A stretch of 64,000 nt of DNA from Peptoniphilus ovalis (GTDB lineage Bacteria; Bacillota; Clostridia; Tissierellales; Peptoniphilaceae): NCBI RefSeq assembly GCF_018919265.1, contig NZ_JAHLQO010000004.1, positions 186,001-250,000 on the forward strand, written 5' to 3'. A program made the translations under genes and the position numbers. This document shows positions 1 to 7,153 of the stretch, piece by piece. The notes under the pieces were generated by a model. That model did no database searches. It was not told where the DNA came from and was given only the letters and a program-made list of their open reading frames with translations. Every line of letters begins with the position of its first letter. Position 1 is the first letter of the stretch.

Positions 1-506
1 TAGTTAAATGTACAATTTTCAAGGTCATTTAAGCCTTCACTTGTTATAACTACTTTATATGTTTTATTTTCAGTTCCAGTATAAGTTCCACCTACAGTTA
101 GTTTTCCAGTTGTATTTGCATGTACTGTTTTAACAACTTCACCAACTTTAGCTGGTACTTCCTTAGTTTGATAGATTTCTGTTGAGCCTTGCTTAGCGTT
201 ATTTGCTCTAATAGCAAAGATTAAATCTGCTCCGCCTAATTCTACGCCAACTTTAGTTTCAGTTACTGGGTTATATGCTCTTAAGCATGCATCTAATAGG
301 TCTCCACCTTTTAGAATCTCTTTAGCATCTTCTGGGTCTTCTAAAAACATTATTTGTCCCGGAATACCACCTTTAGAATCTCCAATAATGGCGATGTTTT
401 GTGCACCGTTTACGTTGTCATCTCTTAAGTGAGATGTTACGTGAGTATAAACATCAGGTATTGAATAATGGTTTCCGTGGAACTTATAACCTTTTCTATA
501 TGCCAT
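1..506 (-). CDS. tail sheath protein, N-terminal part (runs off left edge)
   Basis: The first 168 residues are visible; the gene continues beyond base 1. The N-terminal half has the pattern of contractile-tail sheath proteins of Twort/K-type myophages: a G-D-S-K-G-G-I-P turn, an alternating strand/helix part with K-G-G-D-L-L-D-A, then an A-D-L-I-F-A-I-R-A strand. The following Thr/Gly-rich stretch (about residues 125-168) looks like an inserted beta domain. The sheath would contract to drive the tube through the host envelope. Position at the end of the head and connector genes fits. The ATG at 506 is preceded by GGAGGG. Family call by eye from motif order, so tail sheath is likely rather than certain. 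Confidence 0.7.
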   Translation of the reverse strand, partial: MAYRKGYKFHGNHYSIPDVYTHVTSHLRDDNVNGAQNIAIIGDSKGGIPGQIMFLEDPEDAKEILKGGDLLDACLRAYNPVTETKVGVELGGADLIFAIRANNAKQGSTEIYQTKEVPAKVGEVVKTVHANTTGKLTVGGTYTGTENKTYKVVITSEGLNDLENCTFN

Positions 507-520
507 TTTTTCCCTCCACT

Positions 521-754
521 TTAAATATTTTCTTCAAATTGTCTGACTATCTTTAACCACTCTTCCCTAGGCTTATATATATCTTGGTCTAGTTCCATTT
601 TTAATCTAGCCTTATACTCTGCCCTAAGTGGATAAGTCGTAAAAAATTCATTGAAAGAAATAAGCTTTTTGCTCTTTTCAACTTTAGGCTCTTCTTTCTT
701 TGTCTCTTTTACAGTAGGTCTAGTGACCTTTTTCTTATTTTCTTTATTCTCCAT
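521..754 (-). CDS. small basic hypothetical protein in connector region
   Basis: A 77-residue protein. The first 30 residues are Lys/Glu-rich and probably disordered, followed by a short folded part with a Y-K-P-R-E-E-W segment. It starts inside the 3' end of the preceding neck gene (11-base overlap), so it is translationally coupled to it, and lies directly upstream of the sheath gene. No family recognised. The position suggests a small tail or neck component. Confidence 0.55.
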   Translation of the reverse strand: MENKENKKKVTRPTVKETKKEEPKVEKSKKLISFNEFFTTYPLRAEYKARLKMELDQDIYKPREEWLKIVRQFEENI

Positions 755-1436
755 TGTCTACTCCCTCATAGAATCCATGAGACTTAATATCTAAATCATC
801 AATAGTAGTCTTATAATCGAATTGGTCGTCTTCTTTGCCAATCAGTAAATCTCCTACGTGGTAGCTTGCTGTATATTCGCATGAAATTGTGAGTGCTTTT
901 CTATAAATAAAAATAGGCAAGTAATCCGGTACTGGTTCTAAGTCTCCACCACTTAGGGTAGGTAATAGAATTCCCTTCTTTACTAGCCTTGTCTTTGCTC
1001 TTAAAAAACAGTATTTAGCTATTGCGTATAATAAGCTTGCCATCACTGCATTGTCCGACCATATCTCTACTCTTATTTGAGCGTTTAGTTGAATATTCTC
1101 TTGTATATACTTTGAGCCTTCCTCTTCGTCCCATTCTAGGTAGTTTTCTTGACCTAAGAATTGTTCAGTATATCTTTCATCAATTCCATCTCCTATTCCG
1201 TAAGGTGTTTCATCTTCTCCTGCTATCATTACGATGAAACAAGGTATCTTATTTTCTTCTCTAGGAAATCCACTTAATACGGGAATATTAGTATTGTTTA
1301 GTATATACTGAATATCTTCTAGGTGTTTTTGAGGTATCATTGAGAAATATCTTTCTACCTTATCAGAATTGGCTCTTAGATACTCAATTCCCTCTTTCAT
1401 TAAGTCTTTTATTAATAAGTCTAATACTGGTATCAT
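744..1436 (-). CDS. putative neck/tail terminator-like protein
   Basis: A 230-residue protein without a motif I can name. It has an N-terminal helical part, a central part with P-C-F-I-V-M-I-A-G-E-D-E-T and a long beta-rich second half (I-R-V-E-I-W-S, then Y-L-P-I-F-I-Y-R). In Twort-like and other myophages the gene just before the sheath is commonly a tail terminator or neck protein with this mixed fold, which is the basis of the call. It abuts the upstream gene and overlaps the downstream one, so it belongs to the same late transcript. Confidence 0.45.
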   Translation of the reverse strand: MIPVLDLLIKDLMKEGIEYLRANSDKVERYFSMIPQKHLEDIQYILNNTNIPVLSGFPREENKIPCFIVMIAGEDETPYGIGDGIDERYTEQFLGQENYLEWDEEEGSKYIQENIQLNAQIRVEIWSDNAVMASLLYAIAKYCFLRAKTRLVKKGILLPTLSGGDLEPVPDYLPIFIYRKALTISCEYTASYHVGDLLIGKEDDQFDYKTTIDDLDIKSHGFYEGVDNGE

Positions 1437-2081
1437 TTAATCACCTAATGCATCAAAAAAGGCTTTTTCGGCGTTCTTTTTGACTTCTTCAATAGCATGT
1501 AGTCCTTTATATCCTGGGTGGATAAATGCTCTAGGGTCTGATGCACTTCCAACTCTTCTAAAAGTCATATAATAACCTCTAGTTGAGCTCTCGTAATTCT
1601 TTACCACTCTTCTAAGTCCATCATATTTAGAGTTCTTCCACCTATAGCCTGTTTTTGAAGTCTGTGGGCCAAATCCTAAGTCTCTAACAATAGCTTCTCT
1701 TAATACTCCACCATTTCTAAGCTTTCTTGCTGCTTTAAGAATTTTACTAGGCATAACATTTGTTGTTCCACTTGTATAGTGCCTAAAGGGTATTGTTAAA
1801 TACCATCTTCCGTTTTTTCCTTTTCTTTTCTTGGTAGATTTAGAGAAATTCATTTTCATATCAAAACTAGTAAATCCAGTTTCAATCATTACCGGGAATG
1901 TTCCTCTAAGCTCTATATAGCCGCTATTTGTATCTTCTACATAAACATCAGATATTGCCCTAATATACTGTTCTCTTGAGGATTTTAAGCCTTTTTGTGC
2001 CTTATCTATCCATGTGTTACGACCTACAATTAATGCTGTTTCAATAGCTTTTCCTATTTCTAAATCAAAATTATCATTCAT
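1437..2081 (-). CDS. head-tail joining/neck protein (HK97 gp10-like position)
   Basis: About 214 residues if started at the ATG at 2081, whose first bases overlap the stop of the upstream gene (ATGAATGA overlap); a start at 2138 would put 19 Lys-rich residues inside the upstream gene and is less likely. It is rich in Arg/Lys with a beta-strand segment (W-Y-L-T-I-P-F-R-H-Y) and a C-terminal helix, as in tail-completion proteins that cap the tail tube or join head and tail. No catalytic motif. Function is inferred from gene order between connector and sheath. Confidence 0.5.
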   Translation of the reverse strand: MNDNFDLEIGKAIETALIVGRNTWIDKAQKGLKSSREQYIRAISDVYVEDTNSGYIELRGTFPVMIETGFTSFDMKMNFSKSTKKRKGKNGRWYLTIPFRHYTSGTTNVMPSKILKAARKLRNGGVLREAIVRDLGFGPQTSKTGYRWKNSKYDGLRRVVKNYESSTRGYYMTFRRVGSASDPRAFIHPGYKGLHAIEEVKKNAEKAFFDALGD

Positions 2082-2820
2082 CAAATCTGCACATCTCTTC
2101 TTCGGCTTTTCTTCTTTCAAGTTCTTTTTCTCTTTCAACCTCTAATATGCTTGGAATCTTTTCATTAATCGTGTTGTTATATACAAAGTCTTCTCTCTTG
2201 ATTAAATACTGATTAGGTAGTTTAGCTGTGTAAGGCTTTACTGAATCCTTGTCAACCTTTGTTGACCTTAATTCATGTATTAAATCCATTACTAAATAAG
2301 ATGGACTAGTCATATATAAAACACTTAATTTTGTGCCTTTTTTAGGCTTGTCAGCAGAAGTGAATATAAGTGAGTATCTGTCTTCTGATATTTTAAAATC
2401 GATTCCTTCTTCATATACGTGGTCGCCTTGAAGTATAAAAAGAACTCTTTTAATTTCTCGATAAAAGTTAGATGTTGAGTTTTCAAGCATATCAACCGTT
2501 TGAGAATATTTTGATTCAACTTCTGGGAATATAATTCTATCTCTATATCCCATAACAATTTCGATTTTAGGCGTTATATAGGCTGTTCCAGGTTCTCTAA
2601 GTCCTTGTATATTTAGTTCATTAGAGCCTTGTAACGTGGTCGCTATAGCGTTTGTTTTCTTTATAGGTAGATATCTATAACCGCTACCATGACAATATTT
2701 ACAAGTAGTTCTAGGCTGTTCATTGTAATAACATTCGCATTTAATTGCTTGCTGATAATAAATTGTATAACCTAGTCTTTCTACTAAATCTTGAAATTTC
2801 TCTATTGTAAAACTTGCCAT
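2074..2820 (-). CDS. neck/head-completion protein with zinc-ribbon-like knuckle
   Basis: A 248-residue protein. Residues about 28-48 contain C-x-C-Y...C-x-x-C-x-G-x-G, a pattern like a DnaJ-type or rubredoxin knuckle that may bind zinc; it then continues as a beta-rich body and ends in a charged helix (E-R-E-K-E-L-E-R-R). It sits directly after the head connector gene and before the neck genes in the same order as the head-completion genes of Twort-like phages. I recognise the position and the zinc knuckle, not a specific family. Confidence 0.5.
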   Translation of the reverse strand: MASFTIEKFQDLVERLGYTIYYQQAIKCECYYNEQPRTTCKYCHGSGYRYLPIKKTNAIATTLQGSNELNIQGLREPGTAYITPKIEIVMGYRDRIIFPEVESKYSQTVDMLENSTSNFYREIKRVLFILQGDHVYEEGIDFKISEDRYSLIFTSADKPKKGTKLSVLYMTSPSYLVMDLIHELRSTKVDKDSVKPYTAKLPNQYLIKREDFVYNNTINEKIPSILEVEREKELERRKAEEEMCRFDE

Positions 2821-2832
2821 TTAATCACCACC

Positions 2833-3675
2833 TTATAAAACCGCCATATTCCATTTAGAAAATCTTCTTCTTAATGCTATTGCTAATGCATCTAAATCCT
2901 TTCTGTATTCTAGGATTCTAGCACTCGCTCCACCATACATTGCTGATTGAGTTGTACCTATACTTTCACTTGCACCATCGATACTGATTGAAGAACTTGC
3001 AATACCAGCACCAATTATCTGGTCGCCCCATACTTCAAAAATTGAGTTGGCCGCTAACTTAAAGATGTATTCTATTAAGTTATATGGTATGTCTTTTTTC
3101 TCAATTCCTGCTGTATAACTGACCCTAACTCCATTAGGTAGGTAATTAGAGTGTGCCATATACGGCAGTATGAATCCGGCATTCTCCATTTGTTGGCTTA
3201 ATATTCCACTTGTAGGAAATATTGTAATAGCACTTGCATGAGTTTGAATCCAGTCTTTAGGAATATGAATAAGTTGTCTGTTCCCAAACATATAATCCAC
3301 TCTCTTGACCTCTTTTACTGGTCTTATATTAAGTGGTGTATAGGAAAATGAACTAAAATATCCTAATTCCACATCATGATATTCATCTTCTATATCTTTA
3401 AGTCCTATACTTATATCGAATGTCATCTCTGCTGTTGCTATTGCTGAATTTATTGCTCCTACTAGAAAACTTCTGGTGAATGCATCGCCAGTATAGGTTT
3501 TTAGGTCAATACCTTGAAAGCACATATCTAACAATTCATCTGTTGTAAGTCCTTCAAGCTTTATTTGTTTTTCTGCTTCTGGGTCTTGTGGTAAGACAAA
3601 TTTTAGATTTTTTTCTTCCTCTCTCGCTGGGTCTGATGGATTTTCGCAATAACTAACTTCATTTAACTTTTTCAT
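2833..3675 (-). CDS. head-tail connector / adaptor protein
   Basis: A 280-residue protein immediately after the major capsid region. It has helical segments separated by beta parts (Y-T-P-L-N-I-R-P-V-K, V-D-Y-M-F-G) and a Gly/Ser/Ala-rich loop at about 220-250, consistent with DNA-packaging/connector adaptors that bind below the portal. In myophages of this type the gene after the capsid codes such an adaptor; the call rests on this order and general composition. It shares the late operon and its ATG is 12 bases downstream of the small Lys-rich gene. Confidence 0.5.
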   Translation of the reverse strand: MKKLNEVSYCENPSDPAREEEKNLKFVLPQDPEAEKQIKLEGLTTDELLDMCFQGIDLKTYTGDAFTRSFLVGAINSAIATAEMTFDISIGLKDIEDEYHDVELGYFSSFSYTPLNIRPVKEVKRVDYMFGNRQLIHIPKDWIQTHASAITIFPTSGILSQQMENAGFILPYMAHSNYLPNGVRVSYTAGIEKKDIPYNLIEYIFKLAANSIFEVWGDQIIGAGIASSSISIDGASESIGTTQSAMYGGASARILEYRKDLDALAIALRRRFSKWNMAVL

Positions 3676-3686
3676 TTTGCATCACC

Positions 3687-3938
3687 TTATTTAGTGGTGC
3701 TTTTTGCTTTTGAAGTAGTCTTTTTTGTTTCTTTTTCCTTTTCTTCTACTTTTTCATTTTTAACTTCTTCTTTAGATGTTTTCTTTGTTTCGTTAACAAT
3801 TTCAAAAAAATCAAGGGTAGCTAAATCTTTTGCTACCCCTTCATTTACATCGTTAGAAGTTCCTGTATCATCAAATGAAATTCTTTCATCACCATAAGCT
3901 ATAGTGATGTTTTTAAATTTTTCACTTTTGAGTTTCAT
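3687..3938 (-). CDS. small hypothetical protein with Lys/Glu tail
   Basis: An 83-residue protein. The first 50 residues could form a small beta domain (F-K-N-I-T-I-A-Y-G-D); residues 52-83 are a Lys/Glu/Thr repeat that is almost certainly disordered. It lies between capsid and connector genes. The layout resembles small capsid-associated proteins or virion-surface accessory proteins, but no family is recognised. Confidence 0.5.
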   Translation of the reverse strand: MKLKSEKFKNITIAYGDERISFDDTGTSNDVNEGVAKDLATLDFFEIVNETKKTSKEEVKNEKVEEKEKETKKTTSKAKSTTK

Positions 3939-3960
3939 AAGGAATCCCCCTATCTATTAA

Positions 3961-5340
3961 TTAAAATCCTCTCTTTACGTCTACGTTGTGAAGAACTACG
4001 AATTTCTTAGGTGCATATACGATTGGTGTACCATATAAGAAGATACCGAATCTCTTAACTGGTGATACCATTGCGTAATCAATTTTAAATACATCTGCAA
4101 GTTGCTTAAATGCTACTGTATCTGATGTTCTAAAGTCACCAATGATTACATTACCAGTACCTGGGATTTTGCTATTATCATCGATAAATGTTGTTTCTCC
4201 GTTAGGTTCTTGTGTTTTAGCTCCCACTCTTGCAATTTCGAAATATTCATCTGCATTTTCTCTAGTTCTATAAATAATATAGAATTCTGCTGGTACTGTT
4301 TGAGAAGCATCATTTTTAATTGTAAGTTTAACTGCTTTCTTAGCTGATTCTGCAGCTTTAGCAACTGGTGCTTGTACCATGATTGGAGCTGTTTCACCTA
4401 GTTCGTTAACTGCTACGATAGCGTATTTGTAAGTTCCTTCTTTAAAATCTGCAACTTTTTCATCATCTGCTGTTGTAACTGTTGGTGGTGTAGGTGCTTG
4501 TCCTATTGCTGGCTTATCTTTTCTAAGTGGTGTAACTCCTCTTCTCATAAATACATCAGGTTCTACGTCAACTGTTCCACCAATAGAATTAAATTGAGTT
4601 ACTACTGTACCAGCTGTAATAGTTCCAGGTGCAACATTCATTAATGCTCTTTGCTCTGGGTAGAAGTTTTCTGAAAATAGTGCTGCTGCTCCAATTGGCA
4701 TATATGCTTTAGAAGGTGTTCCATAGTTGTTTAGAATGATTTCTCCAGCTCTATTTAACACTTTATCTGATAATCCTTCACCTTTAAGGTCGATGTGGTT
4801 TTCTTTGTGAACTTGGTTTAAAAGTCCGTCCCACTCTAGTCCTTCTTCTCCTTCTACTGCAAGTTTAGAATCTCCGTAGAATAGATTTTCTTCTGCTTGC
4901 CCTAATAGGAATTTAATACCGTTGTTAATTTCCATAGCTTCTGCATTTTCAACTTGAGCTACAGTATTTAGTACTTGTGTTACTGACCTAGTTGTTGTTA
5001 GGAATTTAACTTTTGCAAGTTCTCTAGATAGTACTGATGAAGTATCTCTACCTGCTGATGTTTCTCTAGCGAATGCTGTTGCTCCAACTCCATAGTCACT
5101 AACTACGTTGTATTGTTCTACTGTTGAGTTAGCGTTTAATTTAGGAATTTGTTTCCATAATTTTAAATTTTCTTCTGAAAAAGTGATGTTTCTCATAGTT
5201 GATTCTAGAGATTCTGGAATAAGTACACTTCCGCCTACTCTATCTGCTGGTGCTCCTGCTTGTGCGTAATTACCAGTATTTAGTCCTTTAAATAGGTCTA
5301 AGCCCTCTTGTCTTGTTGCTCTGTCGTATTTGTTATTCAT
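3961..5340 (-). CDS. major capsid protein with inserted beta domain
   Basis: About 459 residues. The start is placed at the ATG at 5340, which has a strong AAGGGGG ribosome site; an upstream ATG at 5361 would lie inside the scaffold gene. HK97-type capsid features are visible: an N-terminal helical region (residues 10-60), a central region with G-D-S-K-L-A and E-N-L-F-Y, and a C-terminal part that returns to a beta-rich P-domain/E-loop style segment. Residues about 285-400 form a Thr/Val/Ala-rich insert (T-Y-K-Y-A-I-V-A-V-N...I-I-Y-R-T-R) that looks like an Ig/fibronectin III-like surface domain. Protease and scaffold genes lie directly upstream. Confident call. Confidence 0.85.
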   Translation of the reverse strand: MNNKYDRATRQEGLDLFKGLNTGNYAQAGAPADRVGGSVLIPESLESTMRNITFSEENLKLWKQIPKLNANSTVEQYNVVSDYGVGATAFARETSAGRDTSSVLSRELAKVKFLTTTRSVTQVLNTVAQVENAEAMEINNGIKFLLGQAEENLFYGDSKLAVEGEEGLEWDGLLNQVHKENHIDLKGEGLSDKVLNRAGEIILNNYGTPSKAYMPIGAAALFSENFYPEQRALMNVAPGTITAGTVVTQFNSIGGTVDVEPDVFMRRGVTPLRKDKPAIGQAPTPPTVTTADDEKVADFKEGTYKYAIVAVNELGETAPIMVQAPVAKAAESAKKAVKLTIKNDASQTVPAEFYIIYRTRENADEYFEIARVGAKTQEPNGETTFIDDNSKIPGTGNVIIGDFRTSDTVAFKQLADVFKIDYAMVSPVKRFGIFLYGTPIVYAPKKFVVLHNVDVKRGF

Positions 5341-5350
5341 CTTTTCCCCC

Positions 5351-6109
5351 TTATTTTCCAATGGAATTTCTTAATACTCTTATAGCATTGTTGCTAAGTG
5401 TTCTGCCTAACTCTGCATTTGTTATATCAACTAAATTGATATCTTTGTTACCAGCTTGAAAAGCTCTTGATAGAATATCTACTCTTTCTGATTTAGATAG
5501 GTCTTCTACGTCTCTTTTTTCATCGAATCTTTCGATTACTTCAAGATTTTTATTATTAGAATAAGATTTTCTAGATTTAACTAGTTTGTCTAAATTATCA
5601 ACTTTTGCACTTAAACCTTTAACAATGTTGTCTTCTTTTCTATCTGCGATTTCTGCATCAATCTTTTCATTAAGAAGTTTAATAATATCTAAGGATTTTT
5701 CGACTGTTGTTGCTAATTCATCAACTGTTGTCTCTTCTTCTTTATCTTCTTCTTTGTTTTCTAAGATTTCATTGATGTAGTCTTTGATGTTATCCATAAT
5801 TCTATTTGTAACTTCTTCAACTACTTCGTCAAGCTCCATATATCCGTCTTCTTCGACTTCATCTACTGGCTCTTCTTCAACTTCTTCCTCTTCTTCTAAT
5901 GGTTCATCTTCAATTTTTTCTTCTGTTTCATCAGTAGGTTCATCTTCCAATTCATCTGTGTCATCTTCTGCTTTTTCAACTTCATCTTCTACAGTTTCTG
6001 TTGGTTCTTCTAATTCTTCATCTTCTAAATCTTCGTCTAGATTTTCTGCTTTAGTTGACTTTAAAAGTTCATCTATAGCTTGGTCTAGGTCTTTATACTT
6101 TTTGTTCAA
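5351..6109 (-). CDS. capsid scaffolding protein, acidic
   Basis: A 252-residue, extremely acidic protein: residues about 25-100 are mostly Glu and Asp, then a predicted coiled coil (about 105-180) and a basic C-terminal tail (from about 185). This is the usual profile of phage scaffolds, which guide capsid assembly and are cleaved out by the prohead protease. It starts with TTG at 6109 behind GTGAGGG and overlaps the protease gene by 17 bases, showing coupled translation. The following gene is the capsid protein. Confidence 0.8.
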   Translation of the reverse strand: MNKKYKDLDQAIDELLKSTKAENLDEDLEDEELEEPTETVEDEVEKAEDDTDELEDEPTDETEEKIEDEPLEEEEEVEEEPVDEVEEDGYMELDEVVEEVTNRIMDNIKDYINEILENKEEDKEEETTVDELATTVEKSLDIIKLLNEKIDAEIADRKEDNIVKGLSAKVDNLDKLVKSRKSYSNNKNLEVIERFDEKRDVEDLSKSERVDILSRAFQAGNKDINLVDITNAELGRTLSNNAIRVLRNSIGK

Positions 6110-6821
6110 TATTATCCCTCACTTTTTCTTCTAAAATATTTGAAATTATATTCGCACTCTTGCCACTTATCCCTTTAGTTAAGGCTAAGTAAAGTTCTAT
6201 ATCGTCTTTATCTTGTGAGTGTCTAAGCTTATTAATGAATTTCTCTAGAATGCTTTCTAGGTCTTTGTCGCCATTTATAGCTTTTACTATACATTTACTA
6301 GCATTTTCTAGACTTTCTTTCATTAGTGGTGCTCCACTATCTATGTTTAAAGCTTTACTCATAGACTTATATAGAGCGGTCCACGTTGCTTTCGGATTTA
6401 CTGGATTAGGTGTAATAGCTACGTTATATATTTTTGCTTTCAATATATTTCCTCTATTATCTTTTTTCAGTATTTTACCTTCAACTGAAAAACCTAATTT
6501 CCTATTAGCTCCGGATTTCTCTAGAGCAACTGCACTATCCCAAATATCTTTACCTTTGGGCGTGTCTAATAACGTTCCTTCTACATATAGTCCTCTATCA
6601 GTTATCTTTGTCTTTGCCTTATCCGGATAACCTAAAATGACTGAATTATCGTGGTCTAGGTTAAAGAATCCGTGATTAACAAATTCTGATATATCAAGTC
6701 CTTTTTGAAGTATGGATTGATTTTCTCTGTCAAGGTCTGGTGTAGAAGCTAAGCCGCATATTCTCATCTCTTTAGGTGATGTTTGCGACTTCTTTATGTC
6801 AATAGGTATTGTAAACTTCAT
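6093..6821 (-). CDS. prohead serine protease
   Basis: A 242-residue protein with the S78/HK97-type fold signature: V-N-H-G-F-F-N-L-D-H-D early on (catalytic His region, residues about 48-58) and K-L-G-F-S-V-E-G (catalytic Ser region, residues about 107-114), followed by N-V-A-I-T-P-N-P-V-N-P. It cleaves the scaffold and capsid propeptides during head maturation. Position directly upstream of scaffold and capsid is canonical. The C-terminal 80 residues are helical and may be autocleaved. It could also cleave the two large head-operon proteins upstream if these are packaged. Confidence 0.85.
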   Translation of the reverse strand: MKFTIPIDIKKSQTSPKEMRICGLASTPDLDRENQSILQKGLDISEFVNHGFFNLDHDNSVILGYPDKAKTKITDRGLYVEGTLLDTPKGKDIWDSAVALEKSGANRKLGFSVEGKILKKDNRGNILKAKIYNVAITPNPVNPKATWTALYKSMSKALNIDSGAPLMKESLENASKCIVKAINGDKDLESILEKFINKLRHSQDKDDIELYLALTKGISGKSANIISNILEEKVRDNIEQKV

Positions 6822-6861
6822 CTCTTTTTATCCCCCCTTTCTATAGACTGAAAATAGGTAT

Positions 6862-6887
6862 AAAAAAAGCAAGGTCTTTTGCCTTGC
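6862..6887 (-). terminator. intrinsic terminator after metallopeptidase cassette 1
   Basis: On the minus strand a GCAAGG stem, 7-base loop and CCTTGC stem are followed by seven T. It lies 28 bases past the small acidic gene and before the protease gene. The same stem sequence and T-run occurs at 9403-9429 after the other copy of the cassette. Confidence 0.75.
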
Positions 6888-6915
6888 TTGTTGGGTTTCT
6901 TATTTTATTGTTGTT

Positions 6916-7140
6916 TTAGTTTTTAGTGTCTAAGTCTGCAATAATAGGATAAATGAATGTTTCCATAATATCAGTTTCTCCTATTTCTTCAAGTTCCTGT
7001 GCTACTCTTATTGGTGGTTCTACTCCATCAAGTATAAGGTCGGTATTTAATCCTTCAAGAATTTCAATAGTTCTTTCTTCATTTTCAGGATTCTTTAAAT
7101 ACTTCAAGCACCTTTCAATAAATTCATAAATATTATTCAT
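6916..7140 (-). CDS. small acidic partner protein, copy 1
   Basis: A 74-residue acidic protein related over its whole length to the product of 9437-9670: both share I-x-E-F-I-x-R-C-L, L-K-N-P-E-N-E, I-L-E-G-L, a G-V-x-P-x-I central turn, and I-x-P-x-I-A-x-L-D near the end. Each copy follows a large HExxH protein gene (14 bases away here) and precedes a terminator. Function unknown. A binding partner, inhibitor or packaging adaptor of the large protein is the natural guess because the pair was duplicated together. Confidence 0.7.
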   Translation of the reverse strand: MNNIYEFIERCLKYLKNPENEERTIEILEGLNTDLILDGVEPPIRVAQELEEIGETDIMETFIYPIIADLDTKN

Positions 7141-7153
7141 AAAAACACTCCCT

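Noticed and set aside
5784-6134. Long Ser-rich open frame on the plus strand
   Set aside because: It is antisense to the Glu/Asp-rich scaffold gene; codons GAA/GAT read backward give Ser-rich frames. No ribosome site.
6916-7140. Head-tail connector role for the small acidic protein
   Set aside because: It is duplicated together with the large HExxH gene rather than conserved singly as connectors are.
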